64,000 nt of DNA from Pirellulales bacterium (GCA_022844125.1 JALHMI010000021.1:1-64000); one strand, 5' to 3'. Positions 32,477 through 41,552 are shown, counted from the stretch's first letter. Notes: a model not told the origin generated them from the letters alone. Translations and numbers: made by a program.

Positions 32477-33841
32477 TCATTCGCTCGCAGCCGGCTCGCT
32501 CTTTCCAATGCAATAAACCTGCGACGCCGTTCGGATCAGTAACTTGCCCTGGGCAATCGACGGCGTCGCGATGCACAGTTCGTCGAGCGAATTAGTGCGC
32601 TCGACCTCAAACTCACGCCCCGCCGGCAAGACATACGTGTCGCCATCTTCGTCGAGGCAAAACAGCTTGCCGTTGTACGCCCAGGGCGAGGCCGTAAACG
32701 TGGCCCCCTGCGGAAAGCGAGTCCGATCGTACACCAGTTCGCCGGTCTTCGCATCGTGGCAGGTCATCATCCCGCGGTCGAGCAGCGTGTAGTACAGCCC
32801 CTGGTAGACAATGGGCGACGTGTTATAGGGCCCCATCTTGTCCAGTGACCACTGAATATACTCGTTCGAGGTGGCCCCCTCGCCGAGCGTCAGATCGCCC
32901 GTCGCGCCAGGCTTGATTGCGAACACGGGACGCTTGTTGTCCTGAAAATATCCGGACGTGATATAGAGCAGCCCGTCGACGGCGAACGGCGAGGGGATCG
33001 TCAAGTTCGACATCTTGCCATCGAAGTGCCAGAGCAATTCGCCGTCGGGCGAGTACGACCGATTTTCGGTCCGGCCCGTGGCGACAATCTCGGTGCGGCC
33101 GTCATGCTTCCAGAGGACGGGCGTACCCCAGGTGCTCTTCTCGTCTCGAATCGATTTCCAGTTCGTCTCGCCCGTGGCGGCATTGATCGCCTCGATGTAA
33201 GACTCTTCCATGTTGTCGTAGACCATGATCACCTGATCGCCTTGGACGATCGGCGAGGCCGCGGCGCCGTATCCGAGCATGGTCTTCTTCGGTTCGATCG
33301 GATGTTCCCAGAGCAACTTGCCGTCGAAGTCGTAGCAGTACAGTCCGACATCTCCGAACAGGACGTACACGCGCTTGCCGTCGGTGGTGGGGGTTTCGGC
33401 GGCATAGGTGTTCTTTGGGTGGCGCGGAATCAGGGGCTTCCCCACGTGGGCCTCCTGCTTCCAAAGCACTTCGCCGCTGGCCAGGCTCAAGCAGTACACC
33501 ATCCAGTGATGCACGCTGTCGGGCGGTTCGCCGCGGCCGCCGCCGTTGTAGAGGCCGCCCTTAGGCAGTTCATATCCGTCGTCGGAATGGACGGCCGAAA
33601 CGAAAACCCGATCGCCCCAGATGATCGGACTGCCCCATCCCCAGCCCGGGATGGCCGTCTTCCACTCGACGTTGGTCGTCTGGTCCCACGTGTCGGGCAG
33701 GCGCGGATCGTCCTGGGCCACGCCCGAGGCCTCTGGCCCCCGGAAGCGCGGCCAGTTCTCTTGGGCCGTGGCAGAAGCGGTCAGCATTGCCAGGCAGGCG
33801 AGCAGCGTCAGGCAGCAGCGGCGTTTATCCATCATGTCCAC
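32477..33841 (-). CDS. Secreted PQQ-like beta-propeller protein
   Basis: The 454-residue protein has a signal peptide (CCLTLLACLAMLTASATAQ) followed directly by ENWPRFRGPEASGVAQDD, the planctomycete propeller opening. Blades include YCLSLASGEVLWKQEAHVG, LYCYDFDGKLLWEHPIEP, IEAINAATGETNWKSIRD and MTCHDAKTGELVYDRTRFP. It resembles the protein at 21838-23136 in layout. Function is unknown; quinone cofactor binding is not evident from visible residues. Confidence 0.85.
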   Translation of the reverse strand: MDMMDKRRCCLTLLACLAMLTASATAQENWPRFRGPEASGVAQDDPRLPDTWDQTTNVEWKTAIPGWGWGSPIIWGDRVFVSAVHSDDGYELPKGGLYNGGGRGEPPDSVHHWMVYCLSLASGEVLWKQEAHVGKPLIPRHPKNTYAAETPTTDGKRVYVLFGDVGLYCYDFDGKLLWEHPIEPKKTMLGYGAAASPIVQGDQVIMVYDNMEESYIEAINAATGETNWKSIRDEKSTWGTPVLWKHDGRTEIVATGRTENRSYSPDGELLWHFDGKMSNLTIPSPFAVDGLLYITSGYFQDNKRPVFAIKPGATGDLTLGEGATSNEYIQWSLDKMGPYNTSPIVYQGLYYTLLDRGMMTCHDAKTGELVYDRTRFPQGATFTASPWAYNGKLFCLDEDGDTYVLPAGREFEVERTNSLDELCIATPSIAQGKLLIRTASQVYCIGKSEPAASE

Positions 33842-33947
33842 CTCGACTCACAGTTGACTCGGGTTCGAAGCCAACGGATTGTCGCACAGTAACCGCCTGC
33901 GGGCCAGACTTTTCAAACCAAACGAAATCTCCCGCTAATCGTCGCCG

Positions 33948-34362
33948 CTAATCGTCGAACGACCCGAAGATTTGCGAGAACTCGAAGGGGGATTGCAAGA
34001 TACTGCTGGAGAAGAGGTCGACGTAGCCCAGCGTGCCACTGGGGTTTTGGCGATCGCGGTTGAGCGACCAGAAGCTGAGCCGGCCAATGCCCTGCTGTTC
34101 GGCGAAGGCCAGCACCTCGCGGGCTTCCTGCTGGTCGAAGATCTCGGTCGTGACGTCGTTCAGGCCGATCATGGGCGTGATGCCGACCATGGCCCACAGG
34201 GTCATCGTCGCTCTTCGAGTTGCCGTAGAGCGACTTGAGCTGATTGAACAGGCTCGTAGCGGCCTGGATGGCGTAGTCGCCCATGCGGCCCTGCGGGTTC
34301 GGCGCGATGTCTGCCCCGACGGCCGAACTTCCACCCGCGGGGTGAAGCTCAACCGCGCACAC
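33948..34362 (-). pseudogene. GH18 chitinase fragment, frameshifted
   Basis: One frame gives GRMGDYAIQAATSLFNQLKSLYG, and after a one-base shift near 34198-34208 another frame continues LWAMVGITPMIGLNDVTTEIF...ARE VLAFAEQQGIGRLSFWSLNRD. Together they match the C-terminal half of a bacterial GH18 chitinase (TPMIGxNDV and SxWSxNRD are family landmarks). The catalytic DxxDxDxE block and everything N-terminal to it are absent. The gene is therefore both truncated and frameshifted, and is called a pseudogene. The last residues run into LQSPFEFSQIFGSFDD. Confidence 0.75.
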
Positions 34363-34451
34363 TGTAATCGAAGAAGTGGGCGGCGTCCAATTTCTTCCAC
34401 AGAGTGTTGCCGGACGAAGCGCCGTGACTTAGCGAAAGTCTTTTGGCAGGG

Positions 34452-34484
34452 TGCCCTCGCTGGCGCTCTGGCGCTTCGGGCTAA
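34452..34484. repeat. TAGCCCGAAGC-family half element
   Basis: The minus strand reads TTAGCCCGAAGCGCCAGAG followed by CGCCAGCGAGGGCA. It shares the TAGCCCGAAGC core with copies at 13156 and 19292 but has a different interior. It lies between a pseudogene and the amidohydrolase gene. Confidence 0.55.
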
Positions 34485-34506
34485 TTTCGAGGCCTCTCGC
34501 CCGCCG

Positions 34507-35691
34507 CTACTTCAGTTTAGCACTGGCCCGCTCGTACCGCTCGCGGACGCCGGGGATCAGCCGCTCGGCGTTGCCGTAGTAGACCTTGCGAAGGACGTCT
34601 TCCGGCAACTCGACGCCGTAGATGCGCCAGAAGCCTTGCGGCGGAAATTCGTTCTCGGCGTAAGGAAAGTATTCGTCGTGCGTTTCCAGGAACCGCCAGT
34701 GGTAGTGCAGTCGCTCGGCGACGCGGGGACCATCCGTGGCAAACAGGATCCGGTCCTGGTACTGCTCGAAGAACTTCCGCGCGGTGAATGGCTGCCGGCC
34801 GAGCTCGGCGATGCGGGCGGCAATGTCGACGTTCAGGTTCGGATAGGCGTCGAGCCAGCGGCCGACCAGGCCCAGGTCTTCGGCGCTTGAAGCGACGTGC
34901 GCGCCGATGAAGGTTGTCTTCGGATGTCGCTTCACGATTGCGATGAATTGGTCGAGCAAGTCTTCGTAGCTGGGAAAGCCTGGCCCGTGAAAGCTCCAGT
35001 CGGGATGCCGCTTGAGTTCCTCCCAACGCTCGTTCGTCGGATCGGTCGGCAGGAAGAAGGCCTTGGGATCGGCGGTGTGGATGAGCACCGGAAAACCGAG
35101 CTCACCGCAGGCCGTCCAGATCGGATCCCAGCGCGGATCGTCGACTCGGATCAGTGAGCCGTCGGGATTGCGGTAGTCGAGCCCCAGGTTCTTGAAGACT
35201 TTCAGGCCGCTGGCCCCCTGCTCCTTCGCGTCCTTCAGAGCGGCTGCCATCCGGCGGGCGAAGTCCGGTCGCTGGCAATCCCAACTCGCGGGATCATCTG
35301 CCTTGCCAGCGCCCTGCCAGTCGATGTTCGTGAAGATCACGAACCGGTCGGGATACTTCGTCCAGAGATACTTCTTGTGTTCAGCCAGTTGCTCGCCCAG
35401 GCCACCGTCGAGGCTGACGCACACGGCGATGTTTTGCGCATCCATGAGTTTCACGAAGCCGTCGAGCTGTTCGGGCGAGTTGCGCAGGCGAATCCGCGGA
35501 TGCACGTGGACGTCGACCACAGGATACTTGGCCCGGGTGAGCAGGTGCTCCTCGACGGCCAGCATCGACTTGGGGCGGAAGGCGTCAAGCGGCAGGTTGG
35601 CGGGACCGCTGGCCGGTTCTTCGGCCCGAGATGCGGCGATTGCTACTGCCGCCAGTACGGCCGTCAGAGCTAGACTTAAAGGACGCGTCAC
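34507..35691 (-). CDS. Secreted amidohydrolase-2 family protein
   Basis: The 394-residue protein has a signal peptide (ALTAVLAAVAIAASRAEEP). A TIM-barrel amidohydrolase domain follows: metal-binding VVDVHVHPRIRL with His62 and His64, central lysine region GASGLKVFKNLGLDY, GFPVLIHTADPKAFF (His), KTTFIGAHVASSAEDL (His), and RILFATDGPR (Asp). These are the metal ligands and proton-transfer residues of the amidohydrolase-2 (decarboxylase/lactonase) group. The substrate is unknown. The gene is transcribed divergently from the sensor kinase that follows. Confidence 0.87.
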   Translation of the reverse strand: MTRPLSLALTAVLAAVAIAASRAEEPASGPANLPLDAFRPKSMLAVEEHLLTRAKYPVVDVHVHPRIRLRNSPEQLDGFVKLMDAQNIAVCVSLDGGLGEQLAEHKKYLWTKYPDRFVIFTNIDWQGAGKADDPASWDCQRPDFARRMAAALKDAKEQGASGLKVFKNLGLDYRNPDGSLIRVDDPRWDPIWTACGELGFPVLIHTADPKAFFLPTDPTNERWEELKRHPDWSFHGPGFPSYEDLLDQFIAIVKRHPKTTFIGAHVASSAEDLGLVGRWLDAYPNLNVDIAARIAELGRQPFTARKFFEQYQDRILFATDGPRVAERLHYHWRFLETHDEYFPYAENEFPPQGFWRIYGVELPEDVLRKVYYGNAERLIPGVRERYERASAKLK

Positions 35692-35825
35692 GAAGGCCCC
35701 CTTTGGCAGGCGCAGGGTTGGTTCCGAAGAGAAAGCCAGATTCTCAATTCACGGCCGGCCAAATACTATAGCTCTAGGGCAACTCCCCTTCAGCCGCTGA
35801 ACGCCCTCCACGCTGCGGAACGCCG

Positions 35826-37982
35826 ATGGATTTCAAGCAAACCGAGCAGCAATCGCACGAAGAACAGCGCAGGTCCCAGGCGTTAAGCCTGGAGCCGGCC
35901 CGGCCGCCGCTCGAACTGCCGGGCTATGAGCCGCTGCGGTTCCTGGGCTCGGGTGCGTATGGCGAAGTGTGGGTCGCCCGCGATCGGAACACGGGCCGCA
36001 AGGTGGCGATCAAGTTCTATGCCCATCAGGGCGGGCTCGATTGGTCGATCCTGTCGCGCGAGGTGGAGAAGCTGGCGTTCCTTTCGGCCGATCGCTACGT
36101 CGTGCAATTGCTTGAAGTGGGTTGGGACGCCCAACCGCCGTACTACGTGATGGAGTATGTCGAGAGCGGTTCGCTGGAGGAGCTGCTCGCGCGCGAGGAC
36201 AAGCTCGCGCCGCGTGTGGCGGTGAACCTGTTTCGCGAAGTGGCCGTGGGGCTGATGCATGCGCACGGTAAAGGCGTATTGCACTGCGATCTGAAGCCGG
36301 CGAACATCCTGCTCGATCAGGACGGACACCCGCGGCTGGCGGACTTCGGTCAGTCGCGGCTCTCGCACGAGCAAACGCCTGCGCTGGGGACGTTGTTTTA
36401 CATGGCGCCCGAGCAGGCCGACCTGACGGCGGTGCCGGACGTGCGGTGGGACGTCTATGCGCTGGGCGCCCTGCTCTACGCGCTGCTCACCGGCGAGCCG
36501 CCGTATCGCGACCAGACTTCAGCCACGCAACTGGCGACGGCGCCCGACCTGGAGGAGCGGCTGGCGCGGTACCGCAAGCTGATCCTGAACTCGCCGCGAC
36601 CCACGGGTCACCGCCAGGTCAAAGGGGTCGATCGCGAACTGGCCGAGATTGTGGATGGTTGCCTCGCGCCGAATCGAGATGCACGGTTCGCGAACGTGCA
36701 GGCCGTGCTCGATGCGCTCGACGAGCGAGCCAAACGCCGGGCGCGGCGGCCGCTGGTGCTGCTGGGGTTTATCGGTCCCGCGGTGCTGCTCGGCGTGATG
36801 TCGATTTTTGCCTGGAGCTGGTTCTCGACCGTGATGAACGAGTCGGACGAGGCCCTGCGACTGCGGGCGCTGCAGAGTAACAGTTTTGCGGCGCGGTATG
36901 TCGCCACCAGCGTGAGCAACAAGTTCGAGCAGTACGCCAAACTGGTTGAAGAGGTCGCTGCCAACTATCGGTTTCAGACCTTGCTGGCCGAAACGTTGGC
37001 CGATCCGGAACTGGCGGAGCTCACGCGAAGGATGGAAGATCCGCAGCTCACCGGCGCGGAGCGCGAGAAAGTGCGTTCCGAGTTTCGGGCGTGTGCCGGA
37101 CGCCAGGCATTGCAGGGTTGGCTTGACGAGTTGATGGCCGATCCCGAGCTGGTGCGGGTGGAGAGCTGGTTCGCCAGCGGACCGACGGGCGTACAGCTTG
37201 CGCGCTCGCCGGAAGAACGGACCGTGGGCGACAACTATAGCTGGCGTTCGTACTACCAGGGTGGCAACCAGGACTTTGAGACGGATTGGCGAGCCGGCCC
37301 CGACCAGCACATCACGCGGACGAATCTCTCGGCGGTGTACTACAGCCAGGTGACGGATCGCTGGACGGTGACGATCTCAACTCCCGTTTACATCGACGAC
37401 GATCAGCCGGGCCCTGCTGGCAGGCCGGCGAAGCGCTACCTGGGGATTCTGGCGGTCTCGGCCAACGTGAATCGGTTTCTTGACATTCCGGATGAGCGGC
37501 CCGACCAATTCGCGGTGCTGGTCGATTGGCGGGATGGTCCGAACAAGGGGCTCGTCTTGCAGCATCCTCTGTTCGAGACGATGCGCGCGGAGAACCGCGA
37601 AGTTCCCAAGCGGTTTCAGTCGTATCACCTGCGCGAGGATGAACTGCCGGACCTGGACGCGGCGAACGTCCGCGAGGATTATCGGGATCCGCTCGCGCGC
37701 GACCCGGAGGGGAGCGACTATGCCGTGCACTGGCTGGCGGATGCCGCGCCGGTGGACATGCATTCTGGACCGACGGGCTTCGTGGTGATCGTGCAGGAGT
37801 CTTACGACGGGGCGATCGGCAGCACGCTGCGGCGTTTGGAGAATCGGCTGGTGTCAACGAGTGTCATTGCCGCGGTTTCGATCGCGCTGGCGATTGCCGC
37901 GTTGTGGGCGGTGGTGGTCAAGTTGATCGGTCGGCGGCGACCGGCAGCGGAGTTACCGCGGGCGAGTGCACCGGCCGGATAA
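35826..37982 (+). CDS. Transmembrane Ser/Thr kinase with extracytoplasmic sensor
   Basis: The 718-residue protein has a cytoplasmic kinase domain (33-295) with the P-loop FLGSGAYGEVWVA, Lys63 in VAIKFY, catalytic loop VLHCDLKPANILLD (Asp155) and DFG at 173-175. The catalytic loop has HCD in place of HRD, so this is a non-RD kinase. TM1 (LVLLGFIGPAVLLGVMSIFAW, ~312-333) leads to a ~340-residue extracytoplasmic region with cache-like features (YSQVTDRWTVTISTPVYIDDD, YLGILAVSANVNRFL). TM2 (~683-703) is followed by a short tail. Domain order is reversed relative to two-component sensors. It is followed by an FHA-cyclase gene. Confidence 0.92.
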   Translation: MDFKQTEQQSHEEQRRSQALSLEPARPPLELPGYEPLRFLGSGAYGEVWVARDRNTGRKVAIKFYAHQGGLDWSILSREVEKLAFLSADRYVVQLLEVGWDAQPPYYVMEYVESGSLEELLAREDKLAPRVAVNLFREVAVGLMHAHGKGVLHCDLKPANILLDQDGHPRLADFGQSRLSHEQTPALGTLFYMAPEQADLTAVPDVRWDVYALGALLYALLTGEPPYRDQTSATQLATAPDLEERLARYRKLILNSPRPTGHRQVKGVDRELAEIVDGCLAPNRDARFANVQAVLDALDERAKRRARRPLVLLGFIGPAVLLGVMSIFAWSWFSTVMNESDEALRLRALQSNSFAARYVATSVSNKFEQYAKLVEEVAANYRFQTLLAETLADPELAELTRRMEDPQLTGAEREKVRSEFRACAGRQALQGWLDELMADPELVRVESWFASGPTGVQLARSPEERTVGDNYSWRSYYQGGNQDFETDWRAGPDQHITRTNLSAVYYSQVTDRWTVTISTPVYIDDDQPGPAGRPAKRYLGILAVSANVNRFLDIPDERPDQFAVLVDWRDGPNKGLVLQHPLFETMRAENREVPKRFQSYHLREDELPDLDAANVREDYRDPLARDPEGSDYAVHWLADAAPVDMHSGPTGFVVIVQESYDGAIGSTLRRLENRLVSTSVIAAVSIALAIAALWAVVVKLIGRRRPAAELPRASAPAG

Positions 37983-37992
37983 GGGAACTTGT

Positions 37993-38143
37993 GTGCCAGG
38001 GGTGGCCGTGAGCGCGGCTCACCTGTGCGTGATATTCACAAGCAATTCTGAACGGACACGAGCAATATCATTTGAGACCCACTTGGCCAAGGCAGCGTCA
38101 ACTGAACACGGGTGAGCCGCCACGCCGCCACCCGTGGCACACA
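37993..38143. repeat. Inverted pair of GTGCCACAGGTGGC-family repeats (BIME-like)
   Basis: TGTGCCAGGGGTGGCCGTGAGC...GGCTCACCTGTG (37993-38028) is followed 80 bp later by a related element in opposite orientation (38107-38143, CACGGGTGAGCCGCCACGCC...). The same family recurs at 43672-43782. The false start codon of a longer frame into the next gene (38112) lies inside the right copy. That supports the downstream GTG as the true start. Confidence 0.75.
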
Positions 38144-38180
38144 ATCACGAGCACTACCCCAGAAATTGCATGGAGTTCAT

Positions 38181-39968
38181 GTGGCTGATCTGATCGCCCA
38201 AGGCGCGGACTCGCGCAACCGCTGGCGGCGAGCGCTCATTGCCGAGCGGCCGGTGGTGCTGGGCCGCACCGCGACCTGGCCCGCGGCGTGGGACGATCGG
38301 ATCTCGCGGCGGCACGCCGAGCTGCGCTGGGACGGCCAGCGGTTGCACGTGCGCAGGCTTTCCGACGCGCGGAATCCGATTTTCTACAAAGGGCAGCAAC
38401 TCGATGAGTTCATGCTGCTGTCGGGCGAGCACTTTGTGATTGGCGACACGACGTTCACGGTGGCCAGCGATCGCGTGCACGTCTCGCTCGACGTGCCAGC
38501 GCCGGTGGAAGAGCAGGCCTTCAGCACCGAATACTTGCATAATCTGCCGTTTCGTCACATTGGCCCGCACATCGACGTCTTGAGCCGGCTGCCCGAGGTG
38601 ATTACCGGCGCGGGAAGCGACTCGGAGCTTTCCGTGCGGCTGGTAAATCTGCTACTGGCCGGGCTGCCCCGGGCTGGAGCCGCGGCGCTGGTGGCCGCGC
38701 GGGACATGAAGAGCGAGCGGCCGACGATCGACGTTTTGCACTGGGATCGCCGGAGTGCAACCAGCGGCGAGTTTCAACCCAGCCAGCGATTGATCGTCGA
38801 CGCGCTGTCGCGTAGCGAGAGCGTGCTGCATGTCTGGAACTTTTCGAATGCGGCCGGCGGAAGCAGCGAGTTCACGATCAACCAGGGGATCGACTGGGCG
38901 TTCTCGACGCCGGTAATGGGAAGGGCCTGTCGCGGCTGGGCGCTGTACGTGGCCGGCAGATTTGCCTCGAGCGGCAGCGCCACGAACCCGGTTTCCGATC
39001 CGCGCGACCTGCGCGATGATCTAAAGTTCACCGAACTGGCGGCCACGACGCTGGGTGCGCTATGCGACGTGCGCCGCCTGGAGCGCGAACGGGCAGGATT
39101 GAGCCAGTTCTTTGCGCCGCCGGTGATGGAAGCCTTGCAGGACGTTGACCCGGACGTGGCCCTCGCGCCCCGGGAAACGGAAGTCACCGTGCTGTTCTGC
39201 GATCTGCGCGGCTTCTCACGCGTCAGCGAACGCTCAAGTGATGACCTGATGGGGTTGCTGGAGCGGGTGAGCGAGTCGCTGGGAGTCGCCACGCATGCGA
39301 TTCTCGAAGAAGGCGGCGTCGTGGGAGACTTTCATGGCGACGCGGCGATGGGATTCTGGGGCTGGCCGCTCGCACAGGAGGATGCGGCCCTGCGCGCGGC
39401 CCGGGCGGCGCTGGCGATCCGGGCAAGTTTCACCGCTGCCACCGAGAACAGCCCGCTGGCAGACTTTCAGGTGGGGATCGGGATTGCCACGGGGCGTGCG
39501 GTCGCGGGCAAGATCGGCACCGCCGACCAGGTGAAGGTAACCGTGTTCGGACCGGTGGTGAACCTGGCGTCGCGGCTGGAAGGGATGACGAAGACTTTGC
39601 ACGCGCCGATTCTGATCGACGAGCGAACGGCGGCCTGCTTGCGAGCGCAGCGAGACTCGACGGGCATCAAGGGCATGTTGCTGCGGCGCGTGGCGGTCGT
39701 AAGGCCGGCAGGAATGACAGCGCAGGTGGAGGCGACGGAAGTGCTGCCGCGAGAGGATTCGGCAACCGCACTGAGTGACTCGCACATTGCAACGTATGAA
39801 GGCGCGCTGGATGCGTTCATCGCCGGCAACTGGCAAGCGGCGATGGACCAGTTGCACGAGGTTCCGGCCACCGATCGGGTGAAGGACTTCCTGTTGATGG
39901 TCATTGTGCAGCACCAGCGGAAACCGCCCGAGGCGTGGCAAGGCGTGATTTCACTGACGGCAAAGTAG
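38181..39968 (+). CDS. FHA-domain class III nucleotidyl cyclase
   Basis: The GTG at 38181 (VADLIAQGADSRNRW) is chosen: it has GGAG five bases upstream, and the longer frame starts inside a repeat. An FHA domain (PVVLGRTATWPAAWDDRISRRHAELRW) is at ~25-100. A GAF-like middle (ITGAGSDSELSVRLVNLLLAGLP...) follows. A class III cyclase domain occupies ~340-530: metal Asp in EVTVLFCDLRGFSRVSE, second Asp in GDFHGDAAMGFWG, and VFGPVVNLASRLEGM with the transition-state Asn/Arg. The C-terminal ~80 residues are helical, TPR-like. It likely makes cAMP or cGMP when bound to phosphoprotein, and the upstream kinase is the obvious candidate source. Confidence 0.92.
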   Translation: MADLIAQGADSRNRWRRALIAERPVVLGRTATWPAAWDDRISRRHAELRWDGQRLHVRRLSDARNPIFYKGQQLDEFMLLSGEHFVIGDTTFTVASDRVHVSLDVPAPVEEQAFSTEYLHNLPFRHIGPHIDVLSRLPEVITGAGSDSELSVRLVNLLLAGLPRAGAAALVAARDMKSERPTIDVLHWDRRSATSGEFQPSQRLIVDALSRSESVLHVWNFSNAAGGSSEFTINQGIDWAFSTPVMGRACRGWALYVAGRFASSGSATNPVSDPRDLRDDLKFTELAATTLGALCDVRRLERERAGLSQFFAPPVMEALQDVDPDVALAPRETEVTVLFCDLRGFSRVSERSSDDLMGLLERVSESLGVATHAILEEGGVVGDFHGDAAMGFWGWPLAQEDAALRAARAALAIRASFTAATENSPLADFQVGIGIATGRAVAGKIGTADQVKVTVFGPVVNLASRLEGMTKTLHAPILIDERTAACLRAQRDSTGIKGMLLRRVAVVRPAGMTAQVEATEVLPREDSATALSDSHIATYEGALDAFIAGNWQAAMDQLHEVPATDRVKDFLLMVIVQHQRKPPEAWQGVISLTAK

Positions 39969-39990
39969 CGGGATGAAAGTCCCGACTTTT
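39969..39990 (+). terminator. Weak intrinsic terminator
   Basis: CGGGA/TCCCG (39969-39973 and 39980-39984) closes a six-base loop and is followed by ACTTTTATTTT. The stem is only 5 bp, so termination may be partial. It directly precedes a sigma-70-type promoter. Confidence 0.5.
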
Positions 39991-39993
39991 ATT

Positions 39994-40021
39994 TTGACAC
40001 ACTTCCTCCCTCGTCTACAAT
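39994..40021 (+). promoter_or_regulatory. Sigma-70-type promoter for the PEP-CTERM gene
   Basis: TTGACA (39994-39999) and TACAAT (40016-40021) are separated by 16 bp, a near-consensus housekeeping promoter. The start codon is 50 bp beyond the -10 box and a ribosome site AAGAAGGA lies at about 40055. Confidence 0.75.
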
Positions 40022-40070
40022 CGAAAGGAGTGAGGCGCCCCACCGCGAACAGACAAGAAGGACTTGATCG

Positions 40071-40937
40071 ATGCTGCGCCAAGCGTTGCTGGTCGTCATC
40101 GTGTTACTTCAAGTATCCGTTGCCGCCGCCGTGCAGGTGGGCGGGTTCGATCTGGGACGCGGCGGTCCCTATAGCATGAGCAGCGGCGCCTATACCGCTC
40201 CGCTGCGAACACTGCTCTCCGGTACCTTCGCCGGCACCACATTCAGCGGCAGTGGATCTCTGACTCCGGCCTATCTGTCGACCGTCGATCTGCTGGTGAT
40301 CACGACGGCCTATTCCGATTCGCAGCCCGTGGCGCCGCTCTCGCCGGCCGAGCAGTCGGCCTTGGTCAGCTTTGTGCAAGGCGGCGGCCGGGCGTTAATT
40401 CTTGGCGAGCGGAATGATCTGGGAGCGGCCACCAATCAATCGCTGATGAATCCGTTTGGCCTGAATATCATCGGAGCCACGTTCTCCGACCCGACGGCGA
40501 CCGTTCTCAATCCGCTGTCGGTGCCGTTCACGGCGGGGCCATACGGCGTGGTTTCGACACTCTCGACAACCAATCCTGGTTGGTTCGATGCGGTTGGAGT
40601 GGCCACCACGGTCGCGCTGCTGGATTCGAACAGCCAACCGCTGTTGGCGTACTTTTCTGAGAACACGCTCGCCGCCGGCAGCGGGCGAGTGATCTTCTCC
40701 GCCGACAGCGACATCTATACCTCGAACGTGCCACTCATTCTTAACAGCTTCGTGTATCTCTCCGTGCCCGAGCCCTCTGCCGTGGTGCTGGCCGTGATCG
40801 GCGTTTGCGCGAGCGGCCTGATAGTGCTTCGCCAGCGACGGGTACTCGTCCCCAGTCGCGCGTTCCCAGTCAAGAGAGACTTGAACTGGAGCGAGGTTGA
40901 CGTCAATCGCAGCCGCGCCACAGGAAGGCCAGGATAA
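40071..40937 (+). CDS. PEP-CTERM protein with GATase-like/DUF4350-like domain
   Basis: The 288-residue protein has an N-terminal signal peptide (LLVVIVLLQVSVAAAVQVG). The middle, STVDLLVITTAYSDSQPVAPLSPAEQSALVSFVQGGGRALILGE, resembles the Rossmann-like glutamine-amidotransferase-related fold of DUF4350/ThuA-like proteins, with no catalytic Cys. The sorting signal is VPEPSAVVLAVIGVCASGLIVLRQRR. A polar extension of about 30 residues follows the basic cluster, which is unusual because PEP-CTERM normally ends there. The extra tail may come from loss of the original stop; it runs antisense into the end of the following gene. Confidence 0.8.
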   Translation: MLRQALLVVIVLLQVSVAAAVQVGGFDLGRGGPYSMSSGAYTAPLRTLLSGTFAGTTFSGSGSLTPAYLSTVDLLVITTAYSDSQPVAPLSPAEQSALVSFVQGGGRALILGERNDLGAATNQSLMNPFGLNIIGATFSDPTATVLNPLSVPFTAGPYGVVSTLSTTNPGWFDAVGVATTVALLDSNSQPLLAYFSENTLAAGSGRVIFSADSDIYTSNVPLILNSFVYLSVPEPSAVVLAVIGVCASGLIVLRQRRVLVPSRAFPVKRDLNWSEVDVNRSRATGRPG

Positions 40938-41106
40938 CGATCGGCAGCGGCAGGCCGAGCATCCAGGCAATGCAGCCGTGGCTGAGCTTGCCCGCGCGAT
41001 CGCGCTGGCGACCGACCCAGGTGCGGGTGTTGTAGTAGCGGTCGGTAGCGGCGTTCCGATGGGCCTGATCGTTGAGTCGGGCTCGATCGTCGTTAGATTG
41101 AGACAC
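40903..41106 (-). CDS. Small single-span membrane protein
   Basis: The 67-residue protein has a polar N-terminus (MSQSNDDRARLNDQAHRNAATDRYYN) and one C-terminal helix, CIAWMLGLPLPIVILAFLWRGC. No family is recognised, but composition and helix are protein-like. It overlaps the end of the PEP-CTERM gene by 35 bp on the opposite strand. Confidence 0.5.
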   Translation of the reverse strand: MSQSNDDRARLNDQAHRNAATDRYYNTRTWVGRQRDRAGKLSHGCIAWMLGLPLPIVILAFLWRGCD

Positions 41107-41535
41107 GGTAGTGTGCTCCTGTATGGTGGATGAGCCGTCACCCCGCGGACACCGTGCGCAGTGCGATACAATGGCGCGCGAAGCCGGGCGTGATCGAGAG
41201 AAGTACGTCGATTGCGACGAGCGAAAACGTTCGCCGCTGGCACGCTGCGACCTATAAGCATGTTGCGTGCCAATTGCCGGCCAAGCGGCTTGCCCGTCGC
41301 CACAGAGCAGGTCTCTCGCGACGGTGATGCCGCAGCGTTCGCGCGCTTCGTTGCGCGGAACCTTTCCCAGCGAAGAGTGGCCCCGAAGTCTCTCCCGCGA
41401 TCGCTGGGGACGAATACCTCCGCGCGAAGGCCAGCTGATCGCTTGACCACCAGAGAGCCCGGGGCGGAGTCATGCAGTCGGTTCACTCCGCGCAATTCAG
41501 GCAGATTGTACGCGGGAACCCACTACTTGGTGCGA
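41107..41535. other. ~430-bp region without a convincing gene
   Basis: Open frames here are Arg-rich and lack signal peptides or motifs. The region ends at a strong sigma-54 promoter and may contain activator-binding sites for it. No clear inverted-repeat enhancer was found by eye. Confidence 0.45.
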
Positions 41536-41552
41536 TTGGCACGCCCATTGCT
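41536..41552 (+). promoter_or_regulatory. Sigma-54 (-24/-12) promoter
   Basis: TTGGCACG-CCCA-TTGCT matches the RpoN consensus YTGGCACGrNNNTTGCW at every fixed position except one purine. The GG and GC dinucleotides have the required spacing. The lipoprotein gene begins 147 bp downstream. The sigma-54 regulator at 17810-19294 is the only NtrC-type activator in the window. Confidence 0.8.

Noticed and set aside
37982-38180. Start of the cyclase at 38112
   Set aside because: That GTG lies inside a REP-like element; the GTG at 38181 has a proper ribosome site and family-like N-terminus.
41252-41473. Minus-strand 73-residue frame
   Set aside because: Arg/Ala-rich, no motif, no ribosome site; typical chance frame.
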